Assembly: GCF_900106755.1 (NCBI RefSeq)
Contig: NZ_FNNN01000003.1
Location: 62,001-126,000, forward strand
DNA from: Bacteroides faecis MAJ27
Lineage (GTDB): Bacteria > Bacteroidota > Bacteroidia > Bacteroidales > Bacteroidaceae
Direction: 5' to 3'
DNA: 64,000 nucleotides
A model generated the notes under the pieces. That model saw nothing but the letters and a program-made list of their open reading frames with translations, was not told the origin of the DNA and made no database searches. Within the stretch, counting starts at the first letter, position 1. Each line of letters opens with the position of its first letter. Shown here in pieces: positions 24,505 through 33,067 of the stretch. The translations under genes were made by a program, and so were the position numbers.

Positions 24505-26145
24505 ATGAAAAAATATATAATTCTGCTTTTGGCACTTTGTTCTATGTCAGCTTGTGATTATGAAGCTGTCAATACCAATCCTTACGGTGTCTCCGATGGG
24601 GAATTAGGTCCTCTTAAATATGGTGCCCGTTTCATGAATATGCAGCAAAGAGTGATCCCTATAGGTTCACCTAGTTTGACAACTGGACCTGGAAATGATT
24701 TACAAAATACTGATTTGATATCTTCCGGTAACTATATTGGTTATTTTGGCAATAATAATAATTGGGGATTTAATAATGAGGCTAATTGGAATTTTACAGA
24801 TAGTAGAATGAATTATGCATATCAGAACTTTTACTCGCAAATCTTTTTGCCCTGGAATGAAATATATGAAATCGCTAAAGATTCGGATTCCCCATCAGAA
24901 CAAGCTATATTGGAGATTGCTAATATTGTCAGAAATATAGCATGGTTGCGAGCTACAGACGTTTTTGGTCCTATTGCTTATAACTCAGCAGGTGATGGAA
25001 GTATTGCGCCAAAATTCGACAGCCAGGAAGTTGTTTACAGAAGCATGCTGGCTGATTTGTCAAAATCAGTAGAATTGCTGAACACAATATCTTATAGTGT
25101 GATGGGCCAGTACGATTTGATATACAATGGCAATGTTCAAAACTGGGTAAAACTGGCTAACTCATTAATGTTGAGAATAGCTGTCAGAGTACATTTTATA
25201 GATGAGACTTTGGCTAAAGAATATATTACGAAAGCATTAGATCCTAAAAATGGCGGTGTTATCGAAGATATTTCAAGTGAAGCAAAGATCAAAAGTTCAG
25301 ACAAAATGCCATTGCTGAATTCAATGTTAGCATCTGTCAATGAATATAACGAAACAAGAATGGGCGCCACTATTTGGGGATATTTGGACGGATATAAAGA
25401 CCCTAGGTTAAGTGCATATTTTACTGAAGGAACATATGGATCTGGCAGTTGGGCGCAAACAGGTTATTTTCCGGTTGCACCGACGAATAGTAAATCTAAA
25501 TCGGAAACCTCATATTCTGCAAAATTTGCATCGCGTCCGAAAGTAGACTCCAATTCTCCTTTATATTGGTTCAGAGCATCCGAAACTTATTTTCTGAAAG
25601 CAGAAGCTGCTCTCTACAATTTGATAGGTGGTGACCCCAGAACGTTCTATGAACAAGGAATAAATATTTCATTTCAAGAGCAAGGAGTCAGTGGAGTTGC
25701 CACATACCTGTCAGGAACAGGTAAACCAACCGGACTCACTGGTAGTAATTACAAATATGGCACTTATAACCATGATTTAAGCATTGGAAATACTTCACCC
25801 AAATGGGATGATTACACAGGAAATTTGAGTAAGCAAGAAGAACAGTTACAGAAAATTATTACGCAAAAATATCTGGCACTATATCCGAACGCTGTGGAAG
25901 CCTGGACCGAATATCGCAGAACCGGTTTCCCATATTTAATGAAACCTATGGATGAAGCTGCTCCTGGAAGAATTGGCGCCTCAATAGAAGATTGCAGAGT
26001 TCCTGAACGCTTTAGATTTGCTCCTACAGCCTATAATTCCAATCCTAATATGGCTGAAATTCCAACATTGCTGGGAGGTGGAGATATAGGAGCTACTAAA
26101 TTATGGTGGGTACGTTCAAACAGGCCCAAACAACCTAATCAGTAA
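24505..26145 (+). CDS. SusD-like glycan-binding lipoprotein (operon B)
   Basis: 546 aa from the ATG at 24505, preceded by AAGGAAT; an in-frame TTG six bases earlier is less likely. Lipobox SMSAC then DYEAVNTNPYG. SusD landmarks include LANSLMLRIAVRVH, RASETYFLKAEAAL and VEAWTEYRRTGFPYL with the C-terminal GGGDIGATKLWWVRSNRP. It is the partner of the intact receptor just upstream. From memory, the positional equivalent BT1043 has a known structure and binds host-type amino-sugar glycans. Expressed in the orientation seen here. Confidence 0.94.
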   Translation: MKKYIILLLALCSMSACDYEAVNTNPYGVSDGELGPLKYGARFMNMQQRVIPIGSPSLTTGPGNDLQNTDLISSGNYIGYFGNNNNWGFNNEANWNFTDSRMNYAYQNFYSQIFLPWNEIYEIAKDSDSPSEQAILEIANIVRNIAWLRATDVFGPIAYNSAGDGSIAPKFDSQEVVYRSMLADLSKSVELLNTISYSVMGQYDLIYNGNVQNWVKLANSLMLRIAVRVHFIDETLAKEYITKALDPKNGGVIEDISSEAKIKSSDKMPLLNSMLASVNEYNETRMGATIWGYLDGYKDPRLSAYFTEGTYGSGSWAQTGYFPVAPTNSKSKSETSYSAKFASRPKVDSNSPLYWFRASETYFLKAEAALYNLIGGDPRTFYEQGINISFQEQGVSGVATYLSGTGKPTGLTGSNYKYGTYNHDLSIGNTSPKWDDYTGNLSKQEEQLQKIITQKYLALYPNAVEAWTEYRRTGFPYLMKPMDEAAPGRIGASIEDCRVPERFRFAPTAYNSNPNMAEIPTLLGGGDIGATKLWWVRSNRPKQPNQ

Positions 26146-26176
26146 TAATGATATTCATTTTTAAGAAAAGAAAATT

Positions 26177-27271
26177 ATGAAATTATTAAAGTATTTGTGT
26201 ATAGGTATATCTGCCTTAAGTATACTAAGCTGTTCTGACTGGACATCTGAAGAAAGAGAGGTTTTTGAGAATCAAGAAGGAATGCACCGTCTGATTCCCC
26301 TAATAGAAGCCCAAACCGAAGAAGATCTTACACCGACCATGCGTGAATATTTCGCTCAAATAAGAGAATATAGAAAAACTCCTCATGTGAAAGGCTTTGG
26401 TTGGTTTGGTAACTGGACTGGAAAAGGAAACAACGCTCAAAATTATTTGAAGATGTTACCCGATAGTGTAGATTTTGTATCTCTCTGGGGAACAAGAGGT
26501 TACCTTTCTGATGAACAGAAAGCAGATTTGAAATTCTTCCAGGAAGTGAAAGGAGGAAAGGCATTATTATGTTGGATTATTCAAGATTTGGGAGATCAGC
26601 TGACTCCTAAAGGATTGAATGCAACGCAATATTGGGTAGAAGAAAAGGGACAAGGAAACTTCATTGAAGGAGTAAAAGCATATGCAAATGCTATTTGTGA
26701 TAGTATTGAAAAGTACAATCTTGATGGTTTTGATATTGACTACGAACCTGGATATGGACATTCCGGAACTTTAGCAAACTACCAGACAATCAGTCCTAGC
26801 GGTAATAATAAGATGCAGGTTTTCATTGAAACTTTAAGTGCCCGCCTACGTCCTGCTGGAAGAATGTTAGTTATGGATGGTCAGCCGGATCTCTTATCTA
26901 CAGAAACTTCAAAATTGGTTGATCATTACATCTATCAGGCATACTGGGAATCAAGTACTAGTTCTGTAATTTATAAAATAAATAAACCGAATCTGGACGA
27001 CTGGGAGCGTAAAACAATTATTACCGTTGAATTTGAACAAGGGTGGAAAACTGGTGGCATAACTTATTATACAAGTGTGCGTCCTGAATTGAACAGTATG
27101 GAAGGGAATCAGATTCTTGACTATGCAACACTCGATTTGCCCAGTGGTAAGAGAATAGGTGGTATAGGTACTTATCATATGGAGTATGACTACCCGAATG
27201 ACCCTCCTTACAAATGGTTGAGAAAAGCCTTGTATTTTGGTAATCAGGTATATCCTGGTAAGTTCGATTAA
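26177..27271 (+). CDS. GH18 endo-beta-N-acetylglucosaminidase, lipoprotein (operon B)
   Basis: 364 aa. Lipobox LSILSC (Cys19) and a canonical GH18 signature DGFDIDYE with Asp183, Asp186, Asp188 and the catalytic Glu190. GFGWFGNWTGKG and GIGTYHMEYDYPNDPPYKW are shared with the paralogues. Residues 22-70 form a longer N-terminal extension than in the other two. Family role: surface cleavage of the chitobiose core of N-glycans. From memory its positional equivalent BT1044 acts on complex N-glycans. It lies between susD and the LamG lipoprotein and is the GH18 expressed in the present orientation. Confidence 0.93.
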   Translation: MKLLKYLCIGISALSILSCSDWTSEEREVFENQEGMHRLIPLIEAQTEEDLTPTMREYFAQIREYRKTPHVKGFGWFGNWTGKGNNAQNYLKMLPDSVDFVSLWGTRGYLSDEQKADLKFFQEVKGGKALLCWIIQDLGDQLTPKGLNATQYWVEEKGQGNFIEGVKAYANAICDSIEKYNLDGFDIDYEPGYGHSGTLANYQTISPSGNNKMQVFIETLSARLRPAGRMLVMDGQPDLLSTETSKLVDHYIYQAYWESSTSSVIYKINKPNLDDWERKTIITVEFEQGWKTGGITYYTSVRPELNSMEGNQILDYATLDLPSGKRIGGIGTYHMEYDYPNDPPYKWLRKALYFGNQVYPGKFD

Positions 27272-27289
27272 TATTAAAGAATGACTATT

Positions 27290-28471
27290 ATGAAAAAGAA
27301 TATTTATTTAGCTGTTCTGTTATTCTTAACAGGTTGTCAAAATGAGTTATATAAAAATCCTTTGGATGATTTTCAAAGTGAGCAAGGAGTATATATAGCT
27401 AATAACAGCGTATTACAAAGCTTTGTGGAAGAAGGCAAAGATGTGGAAATTAAAGGGCTGCAAGTAGCTTTAGCTGTTCAAGATACTAAAGAAATAAAAG
27501 TTACATTGGAGGCTGGTAATCAAGCTCAGTTAGATGCTTATAATGCTAAAAATGGAACTAACTATATAGTACTTCCTAAAGAGATGTATGAGATCTCACA
27601 GAAAATAACATTTATGCCTCTTTATGCAATGATGGATGTTCCTATTTCTTTGAAGAATGTAAAATTCTCACTAGAAGGTAACTATGCTTTGCCTATACGT
27701 ATTACAGGAGGTGACGTGAATATTATCAGAGGGCAAGAAGAGACTTTACTTGTACTTGAGCAAAGAGTGAATACAAAAGCGCTCCGGATAAGTACAAGTG
27801 GAAGTGGTTCGGGGAGCGAGGATGATAAAATGTTCCCTAACGATTTCAAAGTTGATCAATGGACAATGGAAGTTATGGTCAATAGGGCTAGTTACAAAAG
27901 TAACAATCGTTCTATTTGTGGAACTAAATTGGTTGCCAATGCTGGTCCTATGGATGAGATTTATACTCGTTTCGGTGATGTAACTATTAACCCTAATCAA
28001 TTACAAATTAAGACGGGAAGCTCTCAGATTGATGTTCCCGCTGACAAATTCTCTGCACAGCCTGACACTTGGTATATGTTAGCTTTCGTATATGATGGTC
28101 AAAAGAATTATGTATACGTGAACGGAGTGCTGGTTGCTGACCGGGAAATCAGAACAGGTCCTTATGGATTGATTGGCTTTTGGATTGGTGGTTCAAACGA
28201 GCTGATTCGTGAGGTTCGTTTTTGGAAAACGGCCAGAACTTCGCAAGAGATAGCTTCGAATATATGGAAGATGGTAAATCCTGACGATGACAATTTACTG
28301 CTTTATTATCCATTGAATGGGAAGAAGAGGGATAGTGCTACCGGAGAAATTACAGAGGATGAGACTCTGCTTTGGGACTGGAGTAAGAATGGTAAGAATT
28401 TACCCAAGCCATCAAGTTATTCTTTTGATGATAACAAAGGGAACGGGTTTATATTCCCACCGCAAGAATAG
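27290..28471 (+). CDS. Surface lipoprotein, DUF1735 plus LamG domain (operon B)
   Basis: 393 aa from the ATG at 27290, which opens the signal peptide directly (lipobox FLTGC); an ATG nine bases upstream is possible. DUF1735 spans about 20-145 (LDAYNAKNGTNYIVLPKEMYEIS). LamG spans about 165-365 (DQWTMEVMVNRAS, WYMLAFVYDGQKNYVYVNGVLVADRE, VRFWKTARTSQEIASNIW). It is the last gene of operon B, followed by a terminator at 28502. Unlike A and C there is no F5/8-type lipoprotein after it. Confidence 0.82.
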   Translation: MKKNIYLAVLLFLTGCQNELYKNPLDDFQSEQGVYIANNSVLQSFVEEGKDVEIKGLQVALAVQDTKEIKVTLEAGNQAQLDAYNAKNGTNYIVLPKEMYEISQKITFMPLYAMMDVPISLKNVKFSLEGNYALPIRITGGDVNIIRGQEETLLVLEQRVNTKALRISTSGSGSGSEDDKMFPNDFKVDQWTMEVMVNRASYKSNNRSICGTKLVANAGPMDEIYTRFGDVTINPNQLQIKTGSSQIDVPADKFSAQPDTWYMLAFVYDGQKNYVYVNGVLVADREIRTGPYGLIGFWIGGSNELIREVRFWKTARTSQEIASNIWKMVNPDDDNLLLYYPLNGKKRDSATGEITEDETLLWDWSKNGKNLPKPSSYSFDDNKGNGFIFPPQE

Positions 28472-28501
28472 CAACAAACTACAATAAATTGTACATATAG
28501 A

Positions 28502-28538
28502 AAAGGCTGCCTTTGGAATGAGGCAGCCTTTGTTTTTA
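28502..28538 (+). terminator. Terminator of operon B
   Basis: The stem pairs 28502-28512 with 28521-28531 (AAAGGCTGCC / GGCAGCCTTT, loop 8 nt), then GTTTTT. It isolates cassette C from read-through in the present orientation. Confidence 0.9.
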
Positions 28539-28593
28539 CTATACATTGTAAATAATAACAACATAAATAAAGAGACAGAACTATCCACTCAAC

Positions 28594-28623
28594 AATTCAT
28601 ATATTTACACAAATATATGAATT
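28594..28623. repeat. 13-bp perfect hairpin upstream of site C
   Basis: AATTCATATATTT (28594-28606) and AAATATATGAATT (28611-28623) flank the loop ACAC. It lies between the operon B terminator and recombination site C. Confidence 0.6.
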
Positions 28624-28651
28624 ATCAAATACAAATATTAATGGTTATATT

Positions 28652-28679
28652 TAGTATGAGATGTTCTTCTCTCATACTA
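28652..28679. repeat. 10-bp hairpin abutting site C
   Basis: 28652-28661 is complementary to 28670-28679 with an 8-nt loop. It ends 11 bp before core C and overlaps the only ATG (28661) available to the headless cassette. Confidence 0.55.
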
Positions 28680-31483
28680 CTCCGCATATCTCCCAATCAA
28701 TCACGCTTGCCAACGCCCAACCCCTAAAAGTCACAATGGGTGAAGACACGCAAACCTTGGACGAAGTAGTAGTTACTGCGTTGGGTATCAAGCGTGAACA
28801 AAAAACGTTGAGTTATAATGTACAGCAAGTAAAGGGAGAAACTTTAACAGCGGTGAAAGATGCCAACTTTATCAATTCGCTTGCAGGTAAAGTAGCCGGT
28901 GTGCAGATAAGCAGCGGTGCTACAGGTGCCGGTGGTGCTACACGTGTTGTAATGCGTGGTATGAAGTCATTGACCAAGAATAACAATGCTTTATATGTGA
29001 TTGACGGTGTACCTATGTTTAACACTGGTTCAAGTGGTGGTGACGGTCAGTACGGATCAATGGGTGGTTCTGATGCAGTAGCAGACTTAAACCCGGACGA
29101 TATAGAAAGTATAAGTATGATGACCGGACCGTCAGCTGCTGCCCTTTATGGCTCTGCCGCAGCCAATGGAGTAGTCCTGGTTAACACAAAGAAAGGGAAA
29201 AAAGAAAAGATATCACTTACTGTTTCCAATAGTACGACCTTCTCCAAGGCATATATTATGCCTGAGATGCAGAACAGATACGGAACAAGTTCAGGCTTGT
29301 TCAGCTGGGGAGATCTGACAGATAAAAGATATGATCCGAAAGACTTCTTCAATACCGGTAGTAATATCATAAACTCCATTACATTATCGACAGGAAGCGA
29401 TAAAAATCAGACTTACTTCTCAGCTTCTACGACAAATTCAGATGGTATTTTGCCCAATAACAGCTACAACCGCTATAACTTTACCGCACGTAATACTACT
29501 AACTTCCTGAATGATAAGTTGACACTGGATATCGGTGCACAATACATCATACAGAATAATACCAACATGGTATCTCAGGGACAATACTACAACCCCCTAC
29601 CCGCTTTGTATCTATTTCCACGCGGAGATAATTTTGATGAAATTCGTCTGTACGAACGTTACGATACAAATTACGGATTCATGAAACAATACTGGCCTTA
29701 TGGCGACGGTGGATTGTCATTGCAGAATCCATACTGGACTCAAAACCGTATCAGACGTACCTCTGACAAAAAGCGTTATATGTTGAATGCCTCCCTAAAA
29801 TGGAAAATTACAGACTGGTTAAATATCACCGGACGCGTAAATCTGGATAATTCGGACTATCGTAACAAAACAGAGAAATATGCTTCAACGCTTGCTACTT
29901 TCTGTTCTGTTAACGGTGGCTTTGAAGATGCTATGCGCCAGGAACGTTCTTTATATACTGACGTACTGGCTACTGTTGATAAAACATTCGGAGATTTCCG
30001 TCTAAATACCAATATCGGTATGTCACTTTATCACACTTCCATGCAGACAATCGGCTTTGCAGGTGACCTAATAATCCCTAACTTCTTTGCACTGAATAAT
30101 ATTAATTACGCTGCAAACTATAAACCACTACCGGACGGATACGATGACGAAGTACAAAGTATATTCGCTAATGTCGAATTAGGATGGAGAAGTCAACTTT
30201 ACCTCACGTTGACCGGACGTAATGATTGGGATTCCAAACTGGCTTTCTCCAATCAGTCTTCATACTTCTACCCATCTGTCGGCTTATCGGCTGTACTGAC
30301 AGAAATGTTTGCTCTGCCTAAAATCATATCTTATGCAAAAGTACGTGGGTCTTACACTGTTGTAGCCTCTTCTTTCGACCGTTACCTGACTAACCCGGGA
30401 TATGAATACAACAGCCAGACTCATAACTGGGCAAACCCGACAGTTTATCCAATGAATAATCTGAAACCAGAAAAGACCAAATCATGGGAAATCGGTTTGA
30501 ATTTAAAATTTTGGGAAAATCGCTTTAATCTGGACGCAACCTATTATCGTTCCAATACTTTGAACCAAACATTTAAAGTAGATATTCCTTCTTCCTCCGG
30601 ATATAATAAGGCTATTGTACAAACTGGTAACGTACAAAATCAGGGAATTGAGCTGGCACTTGGCTTTACTGACGAATGGGGAGGATTCAGATGGGCCTCA
30701 AATGCTACATTCACCCTAAACCGTAATAAAGTGAAACGTCTGGCAGGTGGTAGCACCAATCCCGTAACAGGCGAACTGATTGACATGCCGAACATGCCTG
30801 TAGGATGGCTCGGTAAAGAGAATGTGGCTCCCCGGGTGATCTTAACAGAAGGAGGTACAATGACTGATATCTATGTATACAATGAATTGACCAAAGATAA
30901 TAACGGAAACATAAAAGTAGATTCTCAAACCGGAGGACTTAGCATGCATACAGCAGAGACTCCTACCAAAGTCGGAAACTTGAATGCCAACTATAATTTA
31001 GGATGGACAAACAATTTCACATATAAAGGTATCAATCTGGGAGTCGTTCTTTCCGCACGTGTAGGTGGGTTGGCATATTCAGCCACACAAGGTGTTCTTG
31101 ACTACTATGGTGTATCAAGTATTACAGCCAATGCGCGTGACAATAAAGGTGTACCAATGAATAACGGAAAAGTCGATACACAGAAATACTTTCAGACTAT
31201 CGGTACCGGTGAAGGTGGTTATGGAAGATATTATTTATACAGTGCTACCAATGTCCGCCTCCAGGAACTTAGCCTTAGTTATACACTTCCCAAGAAATGG
31301 CTGAACAATGTCGCCAACGTGACTTTCGGTCTTGTGGGACGTAACCTGTGGATGATCTATTGTAAAGCACCGTTTGACCCAGAGTTGTCAGCTTCTACGT
31401 CAAGTAATTACTATATGAATGTGGATTACTTTATGCAACCGAGCATGCGCAATATAGGATTTAATGTGAAAGTACAATTCTAA
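28661..31483 (+). CDS. SusC-like receptor cassette C, headless (silent in this orientation)
   Basis: 940 aa from an ATG at 28661. The first ten residues have no counterpart in other SusC proteins, and homology begins at SQSITL, exactly at core C (28690-28705). Ton box DEVVVTALG, plug (VVMRGMKSLTKNNNALYVIDGVP, ISMMTGPSAAALYGSAAANGV) and an undamaged barrel ending in IGFNVKVQF are present; signal peptide, STN and carboxypeptidase-D-like domains are missing. It is closer to cassette A than to B near the junction (39 identical bases from the core). With no signal peptide it cannot reach the outer membrane unless joined to the N-terminal module. Followed by its own SusD, GH18 and two lipoproteins. 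Third member of the proposed shufflon. Confidence 0.9.
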   Translation: MFFSHTTPHISQSITLANAQPLKVTMGEDTQTLDEVVVTALGIKREQKTLSYNVQQVKGETLTAVKDANFINSLAGKVAGVQISSGATGAGGATRVVMRGMKSLTKNNNALYVIDGVPMFNTGSSGGDGQYGSMGGSDAVADLNPDDIESISMMTGPSAAALYGSAAANGVVLVNTKKGKKEKISLTVSNSTTFSKAYIMPEMQNRYGTSSGLFSWGDLTDKRYDPKDFFNTGSNIINSITLSTGSDKNQTYFSASTTNSDGILPNNSYNRYNFTARNTTNFLNDKLTLDIGAQYIIQNNTNMVSQGQYYNPLPALYLFPRGDNFDEIRLYERYDTNYGFMKQYWPYGDGGLSLQNPYWTQNRIRRTSDKKRYMLNASLKWKITDWLNITGRVNLDNSDYRNKTEKYASTLATFCSVNGGFEDAMRQERSLYTDVLATVDKTFGDFRLNTNIGMSLYHTSMQTIGFAGDLIIPNFFALNNINYAANYKPLPDGYDDEVQSIFANVELGWRSQLYLTLTGRNDWDSKLAFSNQSSYFYPSVGLSAVLTEMFALPKIISYAKVRGSYTVVASSFDRYLTNPGYEYNSQTHNWANPTVYPMNNLKPEKTKSWEIGLNLKFWENRFNLDATYYRSNTLNQTFKVDIPSSSGYNKAIVQTGNVQNQGIELALGFTDEWGGFRWASNATFTLNRNKVKRLAGGSTNPVTGELIDMPNMPVGWLGKENVAPRVILTEGGTMTDIYVYNELTKDNNGNIKVDSQTGGLSMHTAETPTKVGNLNANYNLGWTNNFTYKGINLGVVLSARVGGLAYSATQGVLDYYGVSSITANARDNKGVPMNNGKVDTQKYFQTIGTGEGGYGRYYLYSATNVRLQELSLSYTLPKKWLNNVANVTFGLVGRNLWMIYCKAPFDPELSASTSSNYYMNVDYFMQPSMRNIGFNVKVQF
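28690..28705 (+). repeat. Recombination site C (shufflon core)
   Basis: CTCCCAATCAATCACG, in direct orientation to site B (6,990 bp apart) and inverted to site A. Reads Ser-Gln-Ser-Ile-Thr in the frame of cassette C. Confidence 0.8.
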
Positions 31484-31501
31484 ATTAATGAGAAAATTAT
31501 T

Positions 31502-33043
31502 ATGAAGAAATATCTAAGAAATATAACAGTCGGTACTGCTTTGGCATTAGTTGCCGGGAGTTGTACTGGTAATTTTGAAGAATACAACACCAATCAATTC
31601 CAGATTCATGAAGCTGATCCTTCTACTTTGATGAAGTCAATGATTGAAACGATTGTAAACATTCAGCAGAATGACTCACAGATGATGGATCAGATGGTAG
31701 GTCAACTAGGAGGCTATCTGACATGTGCGAATGTATGGAGTGGTACTAATTTCGGCACATTCAATCAAAGCGATGCCTGGAATGCAGGTCCCTGGAATAC
31801 CAATTTCGAGAAAATATACGGTAATTTCTTTCAGATACAGGAAGCAACCAATGAAAGCGGTCATTATTATGCTTTTGCACGTATGATACGGGCCATAACT
31901 ATGTTGCGTGTTGCCGATTGTTACGGTCCGATGCCTTACAGCCAAGTGAAAAAAGGTAACTTCTATGTAGCTTATGACACAGAAGAACAAGTCTACAAGA
32001 ATATAATGGAAGACTTTGCAAGTGCTGCAAACGTACTCTACAACTATTATAAAGACACTAATGGTAATGCCCCTCTCGCCAGCAACGACCCCGTATTCAG
32101 CGGCAATTATGCCAATTGGGCAAGATTAGCAAATTCTATGCGACTAAGAGTTGCTATCCGCATTAGCACAGCATATCCGGAGATGGCAAAAGAGAACGCA
32201 GAAGCTGCTGTAGCTCATGAAGCCGGGTTGATTGAAGCGAATAATGACAATGCTATGATGGATTGCGGCTCACAGACAAACCCATACCAATTGGCTGCTG
32301 TAAGTTGGGGTGATTTGCGTGTTAACGCTAATATCGTTGATTACATGAATGGCTACAACGATCCACGTATGTCTAAGTATTTTAATCATTCAACTTTCAC
32401 TGGTCATACTCAGGAATATGTGGGTATGCGTTCCGGAGAAGATGGTTTTGCCAAAAGTGACGTTGCAGGTTATTCTATACCGGCTATTGCAGGTACTTCC
32501 AAGCTACTGGTATTCTGCGCTGCCGAAACTGCATTCCTTCGTGCAGAAGGCAAATTAAAGAACTGGTCTGTAGGCAGCAAATCAGCTAAAGAGTACTATG
32601 AAGAAGGAATCAAACTCTCCATGGAACAATACGGAACAACGATGCCTGACAACTATCTGACCAATACGGAAAAACCGGTTGTATCACATAATAATGATCC
32701 CAGAGGTCATGCATACACCATCTCCAACACAGTTGCTGTTGCCTGGAATGACAATGAAGAAGAAAATCTTCAACGTATCATTACTCAGAAATGGATAGCC
32801 AACTATCCATTGGGACTAGAAGCATGGGCTGAATACCGCCGCACCGGTTATCCAGAGCTCTATCCTTGCATCGATAATCTGTCTCCATCCGGAGTAGATA
32901 GCAAACGAGGTATGCGTCGCCTGAGATTCCCTTATACGGAAGTACAGAACAATCATAATAACTACCAGCAAGGTGTCTCGTATCTGAGAAATGGTGGTCC
33001 GGACAATGAAGCCACAGATTTGTCATGGGGAAAAACAAATTAA
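31502..33043 (+). CDS. SusD-like glycan-binding lipoprotein (operon C)
   Basis: 513 aa. Lipobox VAGSC then TGNFEEYNTNQFQ, matching the operon A protein more than the B protein. LANSMRLRVAIRIST, ETAFLRAEGKL, LEAWAEYRRTGYPELYP and RRLRFPYTEVQNNHNN are the SusD landmarks. It starts 18 bp after cassette C and should work as lid for that receptor once the receptor is completed by recombination. Confidence 0.93.
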   Translation: MKKYLRNITVGTALALVAGSCTGNFEEYNTNQFQIHEADPSTLMKSMIETIVNIQQNDSQMMDQMVGQLGGYLTCANVWSGTNFGTFNQSDAWNAGPWNTNFEKIYGNFFQIQEATNESGHYYAFARMIRAITMLRVADCYGPMPYSQVKKGNFYVAYDTEEQVYKNIMEDFASAANVLYNYYKDTNGNAPLASNDPVFSGNYANWARLANSMRLRVAIRISTAYPEMAKENAEAAVAHEAGLIEANNDNAMMDCGSQTNPYQLAAVSWGDLRVNANIVDYMNGYNDPRMSKYFNHSTFTGHTQEYVGMRSGEDGFAKSDVAGYSIPAIAGTSKLLVFCAAETAFLRAEGKLKNWSVGSKSAKEYYEEGIKLSMEQYGTTMPDNYLTNTEKPVVSHNNDPRGHAYTISNTVAVAWNDNEEENLQRIITQKWIANYPLGLEAWAEYRRTGYPELYPCIDNLSPSGVDSKRGMRRLRFPYTEVQNNHNNYQQGVSYLRNGGPDNEATDLSWGKTN

Positions 33044-33067
33044 TATAACCTCCTAACTAAAGTTAAT

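Noticed and set aside
28518..28727. Small open frame between the operon B terminator and cassette C
   Set aside because: It starts inside the terminator stem, crosses two hairpins and overlaps core C in another frame; low-complexity translation without family features.
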